The position numbers and the translations under genes were made by a program. From Paralichthys olivaceus (lineage: Eukaryota > Chordata > Actinopteri > Pleuronectiformes > Paralichthyidae), in contig NC_091098.1 in the NCBI RefSeq assembly GCF_024713975.1, positions 15,238,316 to 15,302,315 on the forward strand: a DNA stretch of 64,000 nucleotides. The letters run 5' to 3'. Shown here one piece after another: positions 11,831 to 26,959 of this stretch (position 1 is its first letter; each line of letters starts with the position of its first letter). Below the pieces are notes generated by a model, which was not told the DNA's origin, did not search any database, and worked only from the letters and a program-made list of their open reading frames with translations.

Positions 11831-14800
11831 TTTAAAGAAAACCATGCTCTTTATAGAACCAAAGTTTAATGTTTGTTGTTTTCAGTTTTCTTTTTCTTCA
11901 GTTTTGGTCGAATATTTGAGCAGCAAAAGATCACATTTTTCCTTCACAAAAGCAATCTAATACAACTTTTTTACGAAGCTCAAAATGTTCAACTTTTCTT
12001 CAGACGGGCCAGAATATCAGAGACATCAGAAATATGTCTTTGAGGAGCAGATTCAGTCAGAAGACTGTTGCTGCATTGTGCTGTGTGATGAAGAGCTGCA
12101 TTGTTCTGCCTTCAGCTCATTGCTGATTTCCTCTCAGAGACGACCTTTCTCGTTTCCACTGGGACTTTTTGTCTTTAACCATTTGCAACTACAATGACTG
12201 CAATTCTCTGCATCTTGTAACAATTTAGAAACCAGCCACTAGATGGTCCTACTGTCCTGACTGGGAAGCAGGTCCATATTCAACAATGCAGTGAGACTAA
12301 CAAAGAGCTCTTTTTATTCAACATTGCACAAGCAGTCAAACTTATTTGCATGTCAGCCTTCTGTAACAATGCAGTGCTTTAGATGTAATATGAAGCCCGA
12401 TGATCGAGGACATTCAGTACTGATGTTTGCAGAAAGTATCTATGCAGTACATTATGTAGAGCCCTCCCTTCAGCTCTGTGAATATATAAATATTTACAGT
12501 ATAAATCATTATCATCATCACTTTCTTAATGCTGGTCAGCCATTGTAAAGTAAAATGATTCATACAGTAGAATTATGCAGCAATGTAAAGAAAAAAGAAA
12601 AGGTTTCAACTTAAAGACGACTTTATATAACATGTTGATATCAAAGTCTCTGTATAAAGAGTGTAACCCTAATATATACAGTATATGCAGAGGAAACTCT
12701 TGCACATCGGCATCCTTGCTTGGAATTGTGGGAACATAACCACTTTTATAAATAGTCATATTAATTTACCCTTTTTATTTGGTCCTATGAATTTAAAATT
12801 CAAAAGCATTGACAGGAACATTGACCATCTTCACTTTGTGAGGCTGCTTTATGCACATATGAACAGACACTGCCCGTCTGTGCAATATTGCTGTAATATT
12901 TAATAATAGTAAATAATGAAAATAACGGTTCTCAACATTGATTTCGAAGTACAATACCTTCACTGTGGCATTTTATTTTGACAGATATTTATACCATCAA
13001 TTACTTTTGACAGAAGACATGAGGAGCCCTCAATATGTTTGTTCCTCTTTTTCACTTGAAATGTGGAGTTTTTTTGTTTCTATTCTAAAGAGCACGAGTC
13101 CTAAAAGCAAAAGCATAATGGCACTGACCTTGGTTTGCACTAGATAGCCATAAGAGGGGGACCAAAAAGCTCTTATCTTCAGAGCTCCATGCATTGAGAT
13201 GTGGCAATAACACATTGAGACGGCCAGACGGGATCTTCAAATGGAATTTGAAGAGGTAGAGATACGTACCTGCACTTTTGTCTAAATGGAAGTCTGCACC
13301 TCAGAAGAGAGGCCATGTTCTTAGTCGCCCTTTCTGTCCTCCTCGCTGGCTCCCTCTCTGTGTAAAGAGTTTTGCATCACACATGGTGTGTATGCAAAGC
13401 AAAGCTACAAGACACATCTGATCTTTGATACTAATGAGAAAACAAGAATGTCCCTTTCTGCTTGTTAAAGAAGATAAACTGTCGACAGCTGTTTGCCAAC
13501 AAGAATCAGACAAATTCATTTTGGCAGCCTCAGGGGGAAAAATGAGATAAAACAATCAAGGAGACATTTTGTGCATGATTGAGATGTTAGAATTACATTC
13601 ACTGCACATGTTCCCAATCCAATTAGGGAACATGTTCTTTTCAGCACTGAATAAACTCAGAAGCTAAAACGTCTGAGGCATTTGATATTAGAAATACTCC
13701 CCTGCTGTATTTCTATTAAATGCCTAATTAGAAGAAGCTCTGAATGTTCATTGCAGTTTTTCATATTGTGGATGCATGACAATTTCATTTTATTTTAAAT
13801 ATATTCAAATATCTGAATCTTAACTTAACCCTGATATAGAATCTTAATAGAGTACCATTTGAGCTATAAAATTGAAAGAGCATGAATTGAATGAATCATA
13901 CACAGGAAACTAGTCCCCATGATTAATATCTTAGTCTACATGAATATGAGCATAAAAGCATTTAAAAGCTTTTTTAAAAATATGACAGCCATTCATTTTA
14001 TGAGATATCTTCAGAGCAAACATTTGCCACTGACTAAGTGTGTACACTCTGCACTGCCTTTCATCTACAAAGTGAACAAGCTCAAACATTTGATCACCAA
14101 TGCAAAATGTCAGAACCCAAAGATAACACCATATCAGAGGCAGAGTGGGATGGAAGAGGACATCATCAGCATGAAAACACATCTCCCTCAGCGTTACAGT
14201 TAAGGTAAATCCAGGCGTGCGCTATCCTGTCTGTCTCCACCAACATGAGCTGGCAGGTTCAAGTGCATCAGAGATAACTAGCCTGGGAGGAGAGATAGAA
14301 AACACAGCGGCGCAAGTCTGTAAACTAATTTTCTTCAACTAGTCATGAAACTGTGACGAACTGTAGCGCTCGTTATTTTCACTGCAGCTTCTTGTCTCGT
14401 CTGAAATGCTGGATTTCATTTGTGAAGCTACTCACACAGGGACACTCATCAGAGGACAGCTGCTTTATTGTTATACTTTAAGACTTGACTCCCCTTCTGC
14501 ATCACAAGTCTACCTCTGTTTCTATGATGTTCTTTTCTTTTTATATTCTCTCCATTCTTCACTCTCCATTTATCAACCCTCTCTTGGCTGCAGTATTTAT
14601 GTGGAAACCTCAAGACTGGAATCTGTGTAGGCCACGAGACAGAGGGATCAGTCCCCTGCCTCATATCTTGTCTTCCTCATGGAAATTATGTCCTCAACAA
14701 TACATGCAATAATTAAACTCCCAAATGAACACACTATAGATACAAGGGGATTATATGACTTTACTTTAATTTTGGTGTATAGAAGTAAATCTAATATTCT

Positions 14801-17800
14801 CGTCATTACAGGAGCTGTAAAGTGACAGTTTTTGCTCTTGCAAGACATCAGTCCGAGGGCTGAGCTGATGGCAGCCGGGTGGCTCAGACATGTTGGCATG
14901 GCAGCAGCCCAAGACAAAATCCACAGTTGAGAGACAATGGTCTGTGGTGCTTCATGCTGGAGTAGGCGGTCAAGGAAAATTGCCCTCCTGCACTGACGCA
15001 GCACAGGCCATGGCAAGGGTGAATCTGATTAACTGTTTTCAGCAGTGAATGGACTCCCTTCAATAAAATGTGTGGTTGGTGAAAATTTATAGTGAGCCAA
15101 CATTGATTTTTGTCCTTGAGCGAGAACATGACTTCAGAAAAGAAATTAAATGTTCTGTAAATTAGGACATTTAATAAATATCTGTCTAATGTCAGAGAGA
15201 CGAGTTACGGCCAAACATGGTTTCATTACAGTAGTTTTTAACTGACTGTTAAAAAGAAGTGTCATATTAATAAAAGCTAAATACTGCAAACATGATGCAA
15301 GTAGCCAATTCAAATTAGATAATAACATAGCTTCTAAAAGGCCCAAATTATTCATGGCTGAATTGCAGGTACAAGTGAAAACATATTTATATATCAACTG
15401 AACTGTCAAAGAAAACATTAAGAACTGCAGTATCCTGGACGCTGGTTATCGGCTTGTGAAATTTTCATAATGTAATAAACTGAATTTAGAGTTCCCAGCA
15501 GAGCAAATATAAATGTAAATCATTTGAAGTTTAATTTAAAAAGTCACCCTGCTGCTGTACAAATCGGCTTTAACTCAATTTAAGCAGTTTCATGAGATTT
15601 TGTTAAATCATCATTTTCAATAAATTCGAGATCATAAGTTGTACATTGCTTATATGTTCCCTGTTTGAATAATCAGTTCATTTGACACGATGAACTTGAA
15701 GGTGCAGCTGCTTCATGGAGCCATTTTTTACCACCGCTCATTATTAACACAATACAAAGCTGCTTCCAACGCTGTTATTCAAATATAGACACAGGAAAGC
15801 ACCGAATTTAAACTGACCTTTATTGTGATTTGCTCTAATTTAACTATAATTAGAAGAAACATTTTATTGAAGACGCAAATATAGTTCCCAACCTACTGTA
15901 GGTGTTTCTTAGATTATGAAGAAATGTCTCTCGACAATTTTTATACGTGACCAATGCATGATGGGAAATAATCTTTAGAAACTTAATGTAATGACGGAGT
16001 GAACTCATGAGTCAAAAGAAATTACAAAAGATAAAACAGCTTTAACTTTTTTACAGCAGAGCTTTTGCTGTGCACACGCTACGGTCCAATATTTTAAACT
16101 TATGTGCTGTTTTATTTGAAGTTTAGATTTCCATAAAAAGACAAAGGTGGTTTTAAGTAACAAAAATCATCTGAATCGACGAGTGAATGGAAGGAGCACA
16201 GTGATACATCAAGTCTGCAGTCCATATGCACATTTAACACACAAATTAAAACAGCAAGACACACAGAATCCACTGATCAGTAGAATCATTTAAAATAGAA
16301 TATTAAAAAGATTAAAAGAGAGTTATGACAAATCATAAGCTCTGTTGTAGTCAAGTAAACCAACACAACCTAAAACAGTATGACAATTATGTTTAATACC
16401 ACGACAATTAAACTGAAGCATCCAAAAAGAAATACACTTGTGCTTTTACTCAAAAAGCCAACAACTTAAAGGTCGCAAATAAAACCCAGGACTAGACTAC
16501 AGCACTACATACAGACGAAAGAGAAAAATGCAAAACCATTCAGCATCAGACGTTGGGAGAAGTTTGCATGCAGACCGGAGGATCCTGATCGCCAGGTTTG
16601 AAACATTCCAGTTCAATATTGTTTATTTTTGAAAACAATCCTGTATAATATATATTTTCTATCTACAACGATGTTTTGAGAATCACTCTTACACATCCAC
16701 CCTCTGGTATTCAAGCTCCTGCCCAGTTGTCCGTACAACCACTGTCCATACTGTACAGCCCCTTACTGATGCGATTACCCTAAAGGCGTAGTGCGTCACA
16801 GATGTCCTCCCAAGAATGTTCTATTTAAATCTCCCACAATGCATGCAATGTAAAACCCTGGAGCATTTCAGGGAACAGTGGTGATAAAAACCAATGGTGG
16901 GAAAAGTGGGAGACGGGGAAACAGTGACACTGAGGCTTGATGGTGAGACACTGGACGTAATGTGAAAGATAAAGTGCCACCTTTAATTAGATGATGAGTT
17001 AGTGATGGAGGGAAACAAATAATGCTGTCATTCAACAGTATCCTGTTGTGACAGCCACTCACTAATTATCTCTATGTCCCCTGACATCTGTGTCTTCCTC
17101 TCCTCTGCTCCAAAGCAATATCTCTTTCACACGCCGCTGTAATCAAAAATCACACATAGCATCATAATTGAGAAAATAACTGAGTCTTGATGAAGACTCC
17201 AAGAACTGACATCTATGAGCAAGTGTTTATCTTTGAAATGAGGTGGATACAAATGCAAGAAAGAAAGGTAATTTGCAATCCTCAGCCACAAAGATGATTA
17301 AACTCAGTTTCCTTATTCATTTCACTTCAAGATGAAACAAGTTCTTCATAATCAACGTTGTCCCCATCAGTGTTTTACATATATTTTAATGGAATCACAA
17401 CCCGCACCTCATTCCCTCTTTTTTCTATTAACACGTCCACACTGGTGTTTTCAGATATTCTGGCTGATGAAGTTATGTTGAGCTCAGTTGGGAATTTTCA
17501 CAGCAATTGAACAATTTCATGGAAGGAAAAATGACTATGAATGAAACTGAGCTTATTAATGATGTACGTTCCATAAAAAAGGTGAGAAAGCACGATAAAG
17601 AGACCATAAAATATATTATTGTAATTGTACCAGTGGTTTTTCAACGTCTGCCACAAAAAGGTCAGATTAAATAATTTGTTCAGAGAGCTGAAGTGTATTT
17701 TTTACATACATGACCTCAGTAATTTCTCCAGGTTTGGTCTAGTTCCAGAATGTAGATTCTTAGTAATGAGTATTTGTTTGTATAGTTTTGTGAAATTGAA

Positions 17801-17814
17801 TTGTGTAAATCGTA

Positions 17815-17821
<7 letters not shown>

Positions 17822-17847
<26 letters not shown>
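17822..17847. repeat. (AT)n microsatellite
   Basis: This is an alternating AT run of about 26 bp. Confidence 0.95.
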
Positions 17848-20800
17848 CACATTTAATACTTGATTGTGGGACATGACCCATCACTAACATGTTTTTGTAT
17901 CTTTATGCAAAAACATGTTGATGATACAAAGTGACACCCATTTGGCTCCAACATTAGTGTTCGTACTTTGAGTATGCAGTCAATTATTGTCCCATAATGC
18001 AATGCACAATGACACTGGCAGCTGCACAACATCAAAACATAAAATGGAAGTTGATGACATATTTATGCAGACCTGGAGAACAAAAGCCGTAAAAACATTG
18101 ATAGTTTCTCAATGTGAAACAGAATTGACTGTCAGCGACGTCCCAAAGTTTAAATCTGCTTATTGTTTGTTGGCTAAGTGTGTAATATGAGAGCTGAATT
18201 GCTATGTAAACAGTCTATGCTGCACCCACAGGTCTAATCACACAAAAATACAAAAGTGGAGTGGGTATACCATGGGTATGTATGTTTGAAATGTTTAACA
18301 GAATGACCCTTTTTCACAACGCACTACGTTTGTTTTTACACTGTAATATGATAAGCAAATCTCAGTACAGTCATTATAATCAGGATATGGTGCAGTCTGA
18401 TAAAAATCACATTATACAGCTGTGCCAGATTTGTAATGAATTATAATGCATGTAATTATCAGATAATGACATATAATGAGTTTATAATCTGCTCCCCCGT
18501 GCTTACATTAGACCCAAAGTCCTCCCGGTATCTTATCAATGTTTATCAAAGTTGTCCATCCCTGACTCAGGCCATTGCTACAGTAAGTGAGGTGGAATAA
18601 AGGTGCAGTCCATCCATCTGTTAAAACCAACCTAAAAGATAATCTGTAATTTTACATAGACTGAGCAATTTGCCTTCGTGTCTAGCGTGACAGACGTGGT
18701 GCCAGCTGTGTTTACCAGGACACTGTGTGTTATGAAAGTAATCACTTTACCAGCCCCTGCCTGCCTGTTATGGATGGCACTTGTCATTTACAGAGAAGAG
18801 CCCAGGGCCATCAGTCATCTGAGAGTGTCTTGGTGTGTGGTCTACGTATTTCCATGTTGTTGGGACCTAAGTCTGTTAACACATATATGAATCATACATT
18901 TGAAGGCAAGGACATGTTTTAAGGTTCAGTCTAGGTAATAATTATTATTATTGAGGTTAGAGTGTGACTCAAAGAAATGAATCTTAGTCACTGAAATGTC
19001 CTCCGGAGTCTTGGAGACTGTGTGTGTGTTTGTTTGCAGTTGAGGGGGTGGTTAAAATCTTCTCACACATGATCAGTAATCAGACGAAATGAAAATGCTG
19101 CACTCACTGAGGGACACACACATTTGAACAGATGAGTGCACACAAATAGTCAGATGCAATGAGAACATATGCAAAACAGCTCTCAGTTACATTTGGCTTG
19201 AGTAAATTCAAACCTACGACAAAATGTTTTCGATTTGTTGGTGATCTTTCAATAACATAATGCATGAGGCAGAAATTAATACAATAATAGAAAGATCATG
19301 ATCGATTGAGTATACCAAGTTAAAACCACCAGTGGCCACCAGAGTCTAACTCTCAGAAAAAATAATCTGAATTTAACTGTATGATTTATTTCTGAAAACA
19401 CTGAACTGTTGAGATTCTCTTCATGTCCTAATAGCTGTGAATTGATAGTTGTCTGTGGCCCTCCCAGGACTCTACCAACTACCAACCAATTATATATAAA
19501 TTAGTGAGCAAGTCAGACAGGAATCAATGAAAGTGCAGCCAAAATTCCCAGTTGGGCAACAGACAATGACTTCAACTGCAAAACAAACTGTTGCATTCTC
19601 ACACTTGAGAAATATTTGACATGGAAGGAAGAAAGATCTTCAATTTGCACGAATTGGGTAATGCAACAAAGTCAAAAGTGCGATTTGCAGTACACTACAT
19701 GTTGGCATTCACACATTATGACAGTGAGCATACTTGTCTGGGGCTGTTTTTTTACATTATTGCCAATACACAAACCTACTTTCATCCATTGTTAACATAA
19801 AACTATTATCACAATCGATAATACTACCTCAAATCCAACCAACCAAACCTGAAACTATCCTGATTCCAACCATGTGTGGACACAACTGGGTCAGTCTCAC
19901 GAAATCCTGGTTTCAAAGATCGATTGATTCAAAGTATGAAAATCTCAAATCGGCACATAGAAAGTTATTTTCTTTTTTAAACAGATAAAAGTTTTTTGAA
20001 AAATTAATAGATCTGTAGAATTACATGAAACAAATGAAAAGTATTTTTTACATTAATGTATTTATTTGATTTTACTCAATACCGCAACACCCCTTACAAT
20101 CTACAAGCAGTTCTGTTGTGATATTTCATGATTACCTGACGTCTGTGTGCCTTCCACACTGAGCTGTGAGAGACCCAACAGTGCTGATGTGTCAGGATTC
20201 ATCAGCAGCTGACCCCTCATGCCATGAAAGCAATAACTGCTTTTTCTTGCAGGGAATGTGTCCAGTAAATGAGATGAGTGCCCCATGAATAATGTGTTTC
20301 ATCGACTTGGTCTCCTGTGAAAAAAAAAAGACAAATTGGAACCCAAAAATGCCAGAGGCCATTCATGGACAAGTTTTTTATTGTCTCTGAAACTACCTTT
20401 TGTGCTGGACTCCACCTTTGGTCCAGTCTCATCATTGTGGCGATCCATAACACGTCTTCTGCTTTGAAATTCTGCAATTATGAGCATACAGTGGGCAGCG
20501 GTCAGTGGTGGATCATACTTTAAATCCTTTGTTATAACTAATATGGAACCTCACTGACCACATTAGCAATAACAGTGACCTAATCCAACACCCCCCAGGA
20601 AATGACTGGAGTAATTGCTAGAGGAGGTCAGATCAATGTGACCTATAGTATTTCCAGCACTGTCCTGGGAAATTTTCAACATTGTCTCATGGGCATGTGT
20701 CACATTACAGCCCAATAAAATATGTGCACTTTAGTGTTTGTGTGTATTCAATCTCTAGCTTAAAATGTTTCTGTCGTCATTACTGCTGTATGGTCACATA

Positions 20801-23202
20801 CTGAAACAGAACCCAGTGAGGAAAACACGTTGAATAATGCAACTATGGAGTGTTTCATGGTTTCCAATTTATGTCTCAGTCACTACCCTGCATATGTTGA
20901 TCTTATGATTCCATAACTTCCCTTGAGCAGGCGGAACAGAACTGAAATAAGCAGCGGAGAGAGTTCACACCTGGGCACAGTCACTCAGTCTAATATCAAG
21001 GTGTGTTGGAGGCTCAACTCAAATATTTCCAGCTCTCTCTCACAGCACTGTAATGAGCAATAAACCCCATTTTACATCTCCATCATCCACTCAGCGCTCA
21101 AAAAAACTGACAGCCCCATCATGACTCATGCAGCTGCTGTCTATACTTATGACTGTGAAAGAAGAAATAGAAGAAGCCTATTGTGACTTCTAAGGTGAAT
21201 TCTCAAGTATAATTACAATGCCTCAGATTGATAGTTATGCAGCACAGAGGTCAGAGTGACAACACGTGTGACTATGAAGAGACAAATAGATGATTTGAAA
21301 TCTGCAGCACTAAAAACAGCTCAGCAAAATAATACAGCTACAAAAATACCCTGAAAGCATCTGAAATGAAGTATGTGACCCCGAGGGACACAAGACCCAG
21401 AATAAAGTGGAACCACAGATTGATGTACCAAAAATATGCAGATTTTATTTACAATGCATGAAATTAAAGGCTTCTCTTTCAACTAGACAGCAGCAATAGG
21501 AACACTTAATGCAAATAATACAGGGATGGAGGTGAACTGTACAACTGACACTAAAATTTAAACATTCTTTGTATGAACAAACCCTGTAAACTAAACAGTG
21601 AGGGGTCAGAATGCACCATCAGTAAGTCTGGGGTACAGCTGTGCTAAATGGTCACATAATGCATTAGTAAAATTTGACAATTCAACCTCTGTGTAAAAAT
21701 AACGTAAAACAATTCAAAACTGTTCTGCCACACTGTTAAGTTGACTTAAACCACACACGCAAGATGTCCACTCCACTACTGAGTCCCCCAGTTGAAGACA
21801 TGCAGATGACTTGTCTTGTTATTTGGCTGACAGGCCGAAGCAGTCACCAAGTCTCAGGCTACATCCATACTACTGCGTTTTTATTTGAAAACAGCAATTT
21901 TTAAATAAAAATACTGATGTCCACACCAGCGTTTTGGCTCCTTATCAGTTTTGATAGAGGATGTGCATGCTGGTGTAAATGTTGAGATTTTAGGTATTTT
22001 TAATAAAAATAAAACCTAGCTTGAAGGAGTGACCAGACATACAACCACCACACCAAACAGAGAATTGTTGGTTAATTTATTTATTTTCATTTTACTTAAG
22101 GTGCAACAATCAATGGAGGTGGGGTCAGCTCAAACTGTGGTCCAGCTGGTGTAGACTCTAGGCACAAGGAAACAAGATGGTGAATTCACCTCGGTGTATT
22201 TGCCTCCTATGGTTTGTCTTAAAGAGGGAAAATGGAACCCACCTAGACACGTTCAGGTGTGCAGCAGCTGGAGAAGAGTCCTTTAAACCTCTCTCCTTGG
22301 CCGACTCTCTTAGTCAGGTTAGCACTGTTCGGTCCAGTGGCTCCTGTCCTTGTAGCGTCCTTCATGAGGAAACCAACACTCCAAGAAATTGTCAGCCATT
22401 TTCACAATCCACAGATACAGGTGTTGTTTTGACATAATCAAGTGTCAAGTTTCCTTTTTTGGTAAAAATCAACGTAAAAAACACCAGAAACGCTCCAGGT
22501 CCACAGACATCTGCATCAGCTCTCTCCACAGTCCATGCAGACAAAAAAAAAAAAACAGAGGCCACTCTGCACTGCCACTAATCAGTTTGCTTTGATTGCA
22601 GATTGGGAAATACCTGACACCTGTGCTGGGGAGGAGTCTTGAGCTTTGCCGTCCCCCGTGGTTATGTCCTGATGCATGCACTGCACACTGAACCTGATTA
22701 AACTCAAACTAAAGAATGAAAACATGCTAATTAAAGCATGGCACAGCAAACAAGTCAGATTCAATCATTCTCGCTGCAGGTCTCATAACATTAACAGGAA
22801 GCTACGCTGCAAACACAATAGCTCAAATAAAAGCTTGTTTTCTACACATTAAAGCAGTTGCATTGTTGTAAATTGCAGAATTTAACTGCACAACAGTTAG
22901 TTAGCAAAGATTACATGGTCAGAGACATTATTGGTTGATTATATAAAACTATATAAAACTCTGGGGTTGTGTGGAAGCCAGGTAAAACCATTCCAGAGTT
23001 GATGCGTCTTCAAATGAACAAGTAGTATAGTGGATGTAGCCTCAGTCCCTCACCACACACCAAGAATCAAATCAAACATCAATATTTTTTTAGTTTGATA
23101 CAATGAATCTAAAAGATGAGTTTCATGTTTTACTGTTTCACTTTAAAGTCATGCTCTAAACTGAGCTGCTCCCTACATTCATTCGACTCAAAATTGTATG
23201 TT

Positions 23203-23289
23203 GATGTAGTGATGCTAGCGGATGTAATGATGGTAGTGGATGTAGTGATGGTAGTGGATGTGGTGATGCTAGCAGATGTAGCAATGCTA
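23203..23289. repeat. 18-bp minisatellite, about 4.8 copies
   Basis: There are four complete tandem 18-bp units and one partial unit of the form GATGTAGTGATGGTAGTG with two unit variants (ending GTAGTG or CTAGCG/A). Because the period is a multiple of three, it produces a repetitive open frame (DVVMVV repeats) that should not be taken as a protein. Confidence 0.9.
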
Positions 23290-25483
23290 CACTTGGGCAA
23301 GAGCTTGTGTGCAGTGTGTGCGTGCGAATGTTAATGCGGCTCCAGACGAGGATATCAGAGGACTGAAATGTAGAATGAATCATCACATCTCACCACATTT
23401 AGCACCACACTGGAAGTGGAAAATCTTTCATAAAGTGAATATAATCATTTTTGATCATTTAATAATAAAGATTTAATATAAAAAGGTGAACCATTTGGCC
23501 AAAGAAAAAAAGATATTCTGCGATTTCCTCTGATTTATAACACCAAAACTCTTCAAGATAGAAAACACATTTCTAGAGTTGAAAACACGACTAGAGTGTC
23601 TGATTGCATCTGTTTCGATGCATGTGCAAGGCACTGATTTTGTCTGAGACAAACAGGATGCTGATGTGTCTTTCAGAGTATTCTCATGGCATCATGAGTG
23701 GAAAATTGGCAATACTGTTAGGAGATAGACCAAAACAGTGGCCCAATCTGAGAGAGGTCCAAAAGTCTAAATGGTTTCAGAGTGTCTTATTTTCTCCCAT
23801 ATGCCTCTGTGCTAACTACTGTCGCTGAGAGAAGATTTAAGGGGACAAAAGCGGTTGATAAGGAGGAAACAGAAAAACACAACCAAGGGGGGAGAGAGAC
23901 ATTGTGCTTTGCTTTGGCAACACCACAGCTCAGTTTCTCATACCCACTGATGACTAATGCAAGTAGACCTTCACAGCATCTGTTGCAGTCTTAAAGAAAC
24001 AGCCTTCAAATTAACATTTAGATGGAAGTGACACTCCAGGACCTCGCGAGTCAGAGATCAGGGAGGAGTAGATGGAATAAAAAAAATGCATTCATCAAAG
24101 TCATTTTGCATGCCCCAAGGTGAAGCTAAAGTGGACTCAAAGTTACCCCCCCTTTAGATTAGCGCCCATTAAGTCAATTATTGAAAGGTGTGTGCATCAG
24201 CGTCTGGATTTAGTGTTCGCATCGCCACAAGCAACAGCAAACAGCAGGGACGGCCACCGAGTGTGTGAAGGACTGCTTTCATGTTTACACAGATGCAACT
24301 ACCTGGACTTACTGGCCAGAGATTATACGAGCCGTGCCTCCACCCCAGCCTGCATGTGCACACATAAAGCAAAATCTACATCCTGCAAAATTCTGGCACA
24401 TCTCACTCTCTCGCCCTCACACACTGCTTCCGTCTCCCCATGGTCGCACGTTCTTTCATAACACCTCTCCCATATGAGGGCTGTGGCGTCACTGTCTCCT
24501 CTGAACTCCAGGGTGGATCTTACTTTATCTTCTCCCTCTCAGGCCATGAAAGCCTGCACAAATGCATGATTGACAGCTCCATTAGAGAGAAAGGAGCAGA
24601 ATAACAGTGTGACTGTACTCCAGGCTCTATCTGCTGCTCTCCTCCACCACCATAGAGGAATGAATTTGTTCTCATGTCCTTACAGGGACCCCACAAGAAA
24701 CAGAAAGGCCAGTTTGCTTTCAGGCTTGCATGGTTATTTGGCTTTCTACCGTCTTTTATTATTACTTTCCTTCTCTGTATTTCTCTTAATATATGAGCCA
24801 CAGCAAGGTTATTTCAGAAAAACAACTGAAGGGGAGAATGATGAAACCAGACACTGGAGATTAAATTTAGATTAACATTTATTCACTTAACAAAGGAAAA
24901 TCCAAATGTTTTCCAGTTGCCAATTGAATTTAAAGTCACTGAGAAGTATTAGACCTCAATATGACATAAATCTGTCTTGCACAGACACCTTTATTCAAAT
25001 CAAGTGACCTCAGCATGAAGCTGAGCTGTGTCAATCCACTTTGGTCTTCTTTCACACTGGTCCACCTAAAGCCACCCTGGGCTACCTGCTGTTACGGAGC
25101 CGACTATTAACGTCCTGTTGAAATGTCAGGGCGATACTGTCCAATCACCCTCACGACTGTCTGCAGCGCTGAGGGGAGCTCATGAATTGTGTGGACTGCA
25201 GCCATTTTCGATGTGCGTCAAGTGCCAGGAATGAATGACATAGAAATAGCGACAGAAGAGGGTGCATGTCATAGTGTTCAGCGGTCCACAGGGCATGTGA
25301 CTACCTTTGATGTATAGCAGGACATCCATCCAACCCTGCCGCACACCTGACCCAATATTCAGTTGGATGAGAGGCTTCCTGTGCCCTGACATGTCAGGAA
25401 TAAAGAGCCCCTGGCTCTCTTTCCCCCGTGCTCACTGTTGGTCCAAAAACATTATTAATAATGTAAAAATGCTATTAATGACT

Positions 25484-25496
25484 CCCCCCCCCCCCC
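25484..25496. repeat. Homopolymeric C run
   Basis: Thirteen consecutive C residues are followed by CACAC. Confidence 0.95.
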
Positions 25497-26798
25497 ACAC
25501 ACTTCTGTCAGATCTCCCATCCCGAACCCCTGCACTGCTGCAGATCCCTCACTTCACCCCCACACCGTACAGGAACGGGACAAATATGGAAATGGGAAGT
25601 CATCACTAAAACATGGTGGTGTTAACCTTTCCTGGAATTTGGATTTTTGCCTGGTGCTTTGTTGTTGGTGTCATTCCTTTGCCCATCAGTCTCCAGAGGC
25701 CACAGCGTTGTGCAGTCGTCCCTGCTGCCTGCTTCACAGCTATGATCTCTAACTTTGCTTTGCTGAAATATTCATGCTTGTTTGAATCTGAACCTGTGCA
25801 CAAACATCAGCGTAAATCGCTCATGTAATTGCAAGAAAAACGATGGGTTTGGGTTTTTCGCTTTTGATGACGTAAGGGTAAATACTTTTTCACTCACATT
25901 TATTTACATGAATACTAAATGTTATTCCCCAGCCTATGTATATTTTAACAGAAATGAGCAGCGTCAGAGCAGCTAAATCACATAGTGCTGCTTTTACTGG
26001 TGCGTCTAGGACAGACATTTCATCTCACCACCTGTCAGAGCAGTTTAACAGGGAACCTAGCTGCATTGAAAACGATTTCAAGTGACCCTCAGAACCTCGT
26101 GTTACTCATCGCGTCAATACTGGTATGAAGATCTGTCTGTCCAAGCAGCACGTCTGGATTTTAGTCGTGACAACTTAGAACGTCTGCCTGCCTGTTCAGT
26201 GGTTGTGTTGATAATGTCTGCGTTTACTGCTTCACTTGTGGTCACAGCTAGAAAATTAACTGAAATGAAGAACAGTTTTTTAAAAACATGCCACGTGATA
26301 AGCAATGCACTTGAATTCGGTCTGTTTTTTAAAATGTCCATTTATTTTTAATCAAATTTACTACGAAGGGGAAATGAACTTGCTCTTCCATTCACTAACG
26401 TGAACCTGCTCAGATGTTCAGTAGGTGGATTTGTCGTCTTTTCATATTTTGTGTATGAATGAGTCCCTGAGTCAACTGCAGTACCATCTGTGGAACCTGT
26501 CTAGTCACATACATCACCATCTTCTGTACTGACATGGAGAGGAAGCTCTTTTGTATAATGACTTCCTGAAAAGATTATTATCTTGTCAGTGATTATGTCA
26601 ACTGGTCAGTGGAGCCTAGAGGAGCATGTGATGGCAGTGAGATGGATAAATGAGACTGGTGTACTTTAGTTCAGTTTCTAACTCAAACAGTGAAACTTCT
26701 ATTAAAATTGTTATGTTGGTTCGTGCCTTTTTTGAGCCAAATCTCCCATCAAATCCCCTGATGGAAGGATGGGCTTGAATCCAAGAACATGCACTTTC

Positions 26799-26940
26799 TC
26801 GTGACGTTGCGTGGACCAATTTCTTTTTTATGAGGGTGTGTGCGCGTGCGTGTTTAGTTGGGGGCTCTCTCAGCTCTCAGCAGCATCATGACCATCAATA
26901 ATTAGGCTACGTAGCCTTCAGCTCAACGTGATATAAGACC
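26799..26940 (+). promoter_or_regulatory. Putative tac3 promoter
   Basis: A TGACGTTG (CRE-like) and an ACCAAT motif lie at about 26801-26820. A TATA-like TGATATAAG lies at about 26929-26937, roughly 30 bp before the likely start of the 5' non-coding exon. The positions fit a TATA-dependent neuropeptide promoter; transcription start itself is inferred. Confidence 0.4.
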
Positions 26941-26959
26941 TGATACCCCTCCTACGCAT

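Larger units (their letters stand above)
11101..26790. other. Gene-poor intergenic stretch
   Basis: About 15.7 kb without any open frame that has protein-family character or a coherent exon chain. It is AT-rich with scattered low-complexity sequence, plus a truncated MITE (11590-11830), an AT run (17822-17847), an 18-bp minisatellite (23203-23289) and a C run (25484-25496). Around 21870-22000 there is a segment resembling fish repeats with CCACAC-ACTAC-GTTTT motifs. Regulatory elements or noncoding RNAs may be present but cannot be shown from one sequence. Confidence 0.5.
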
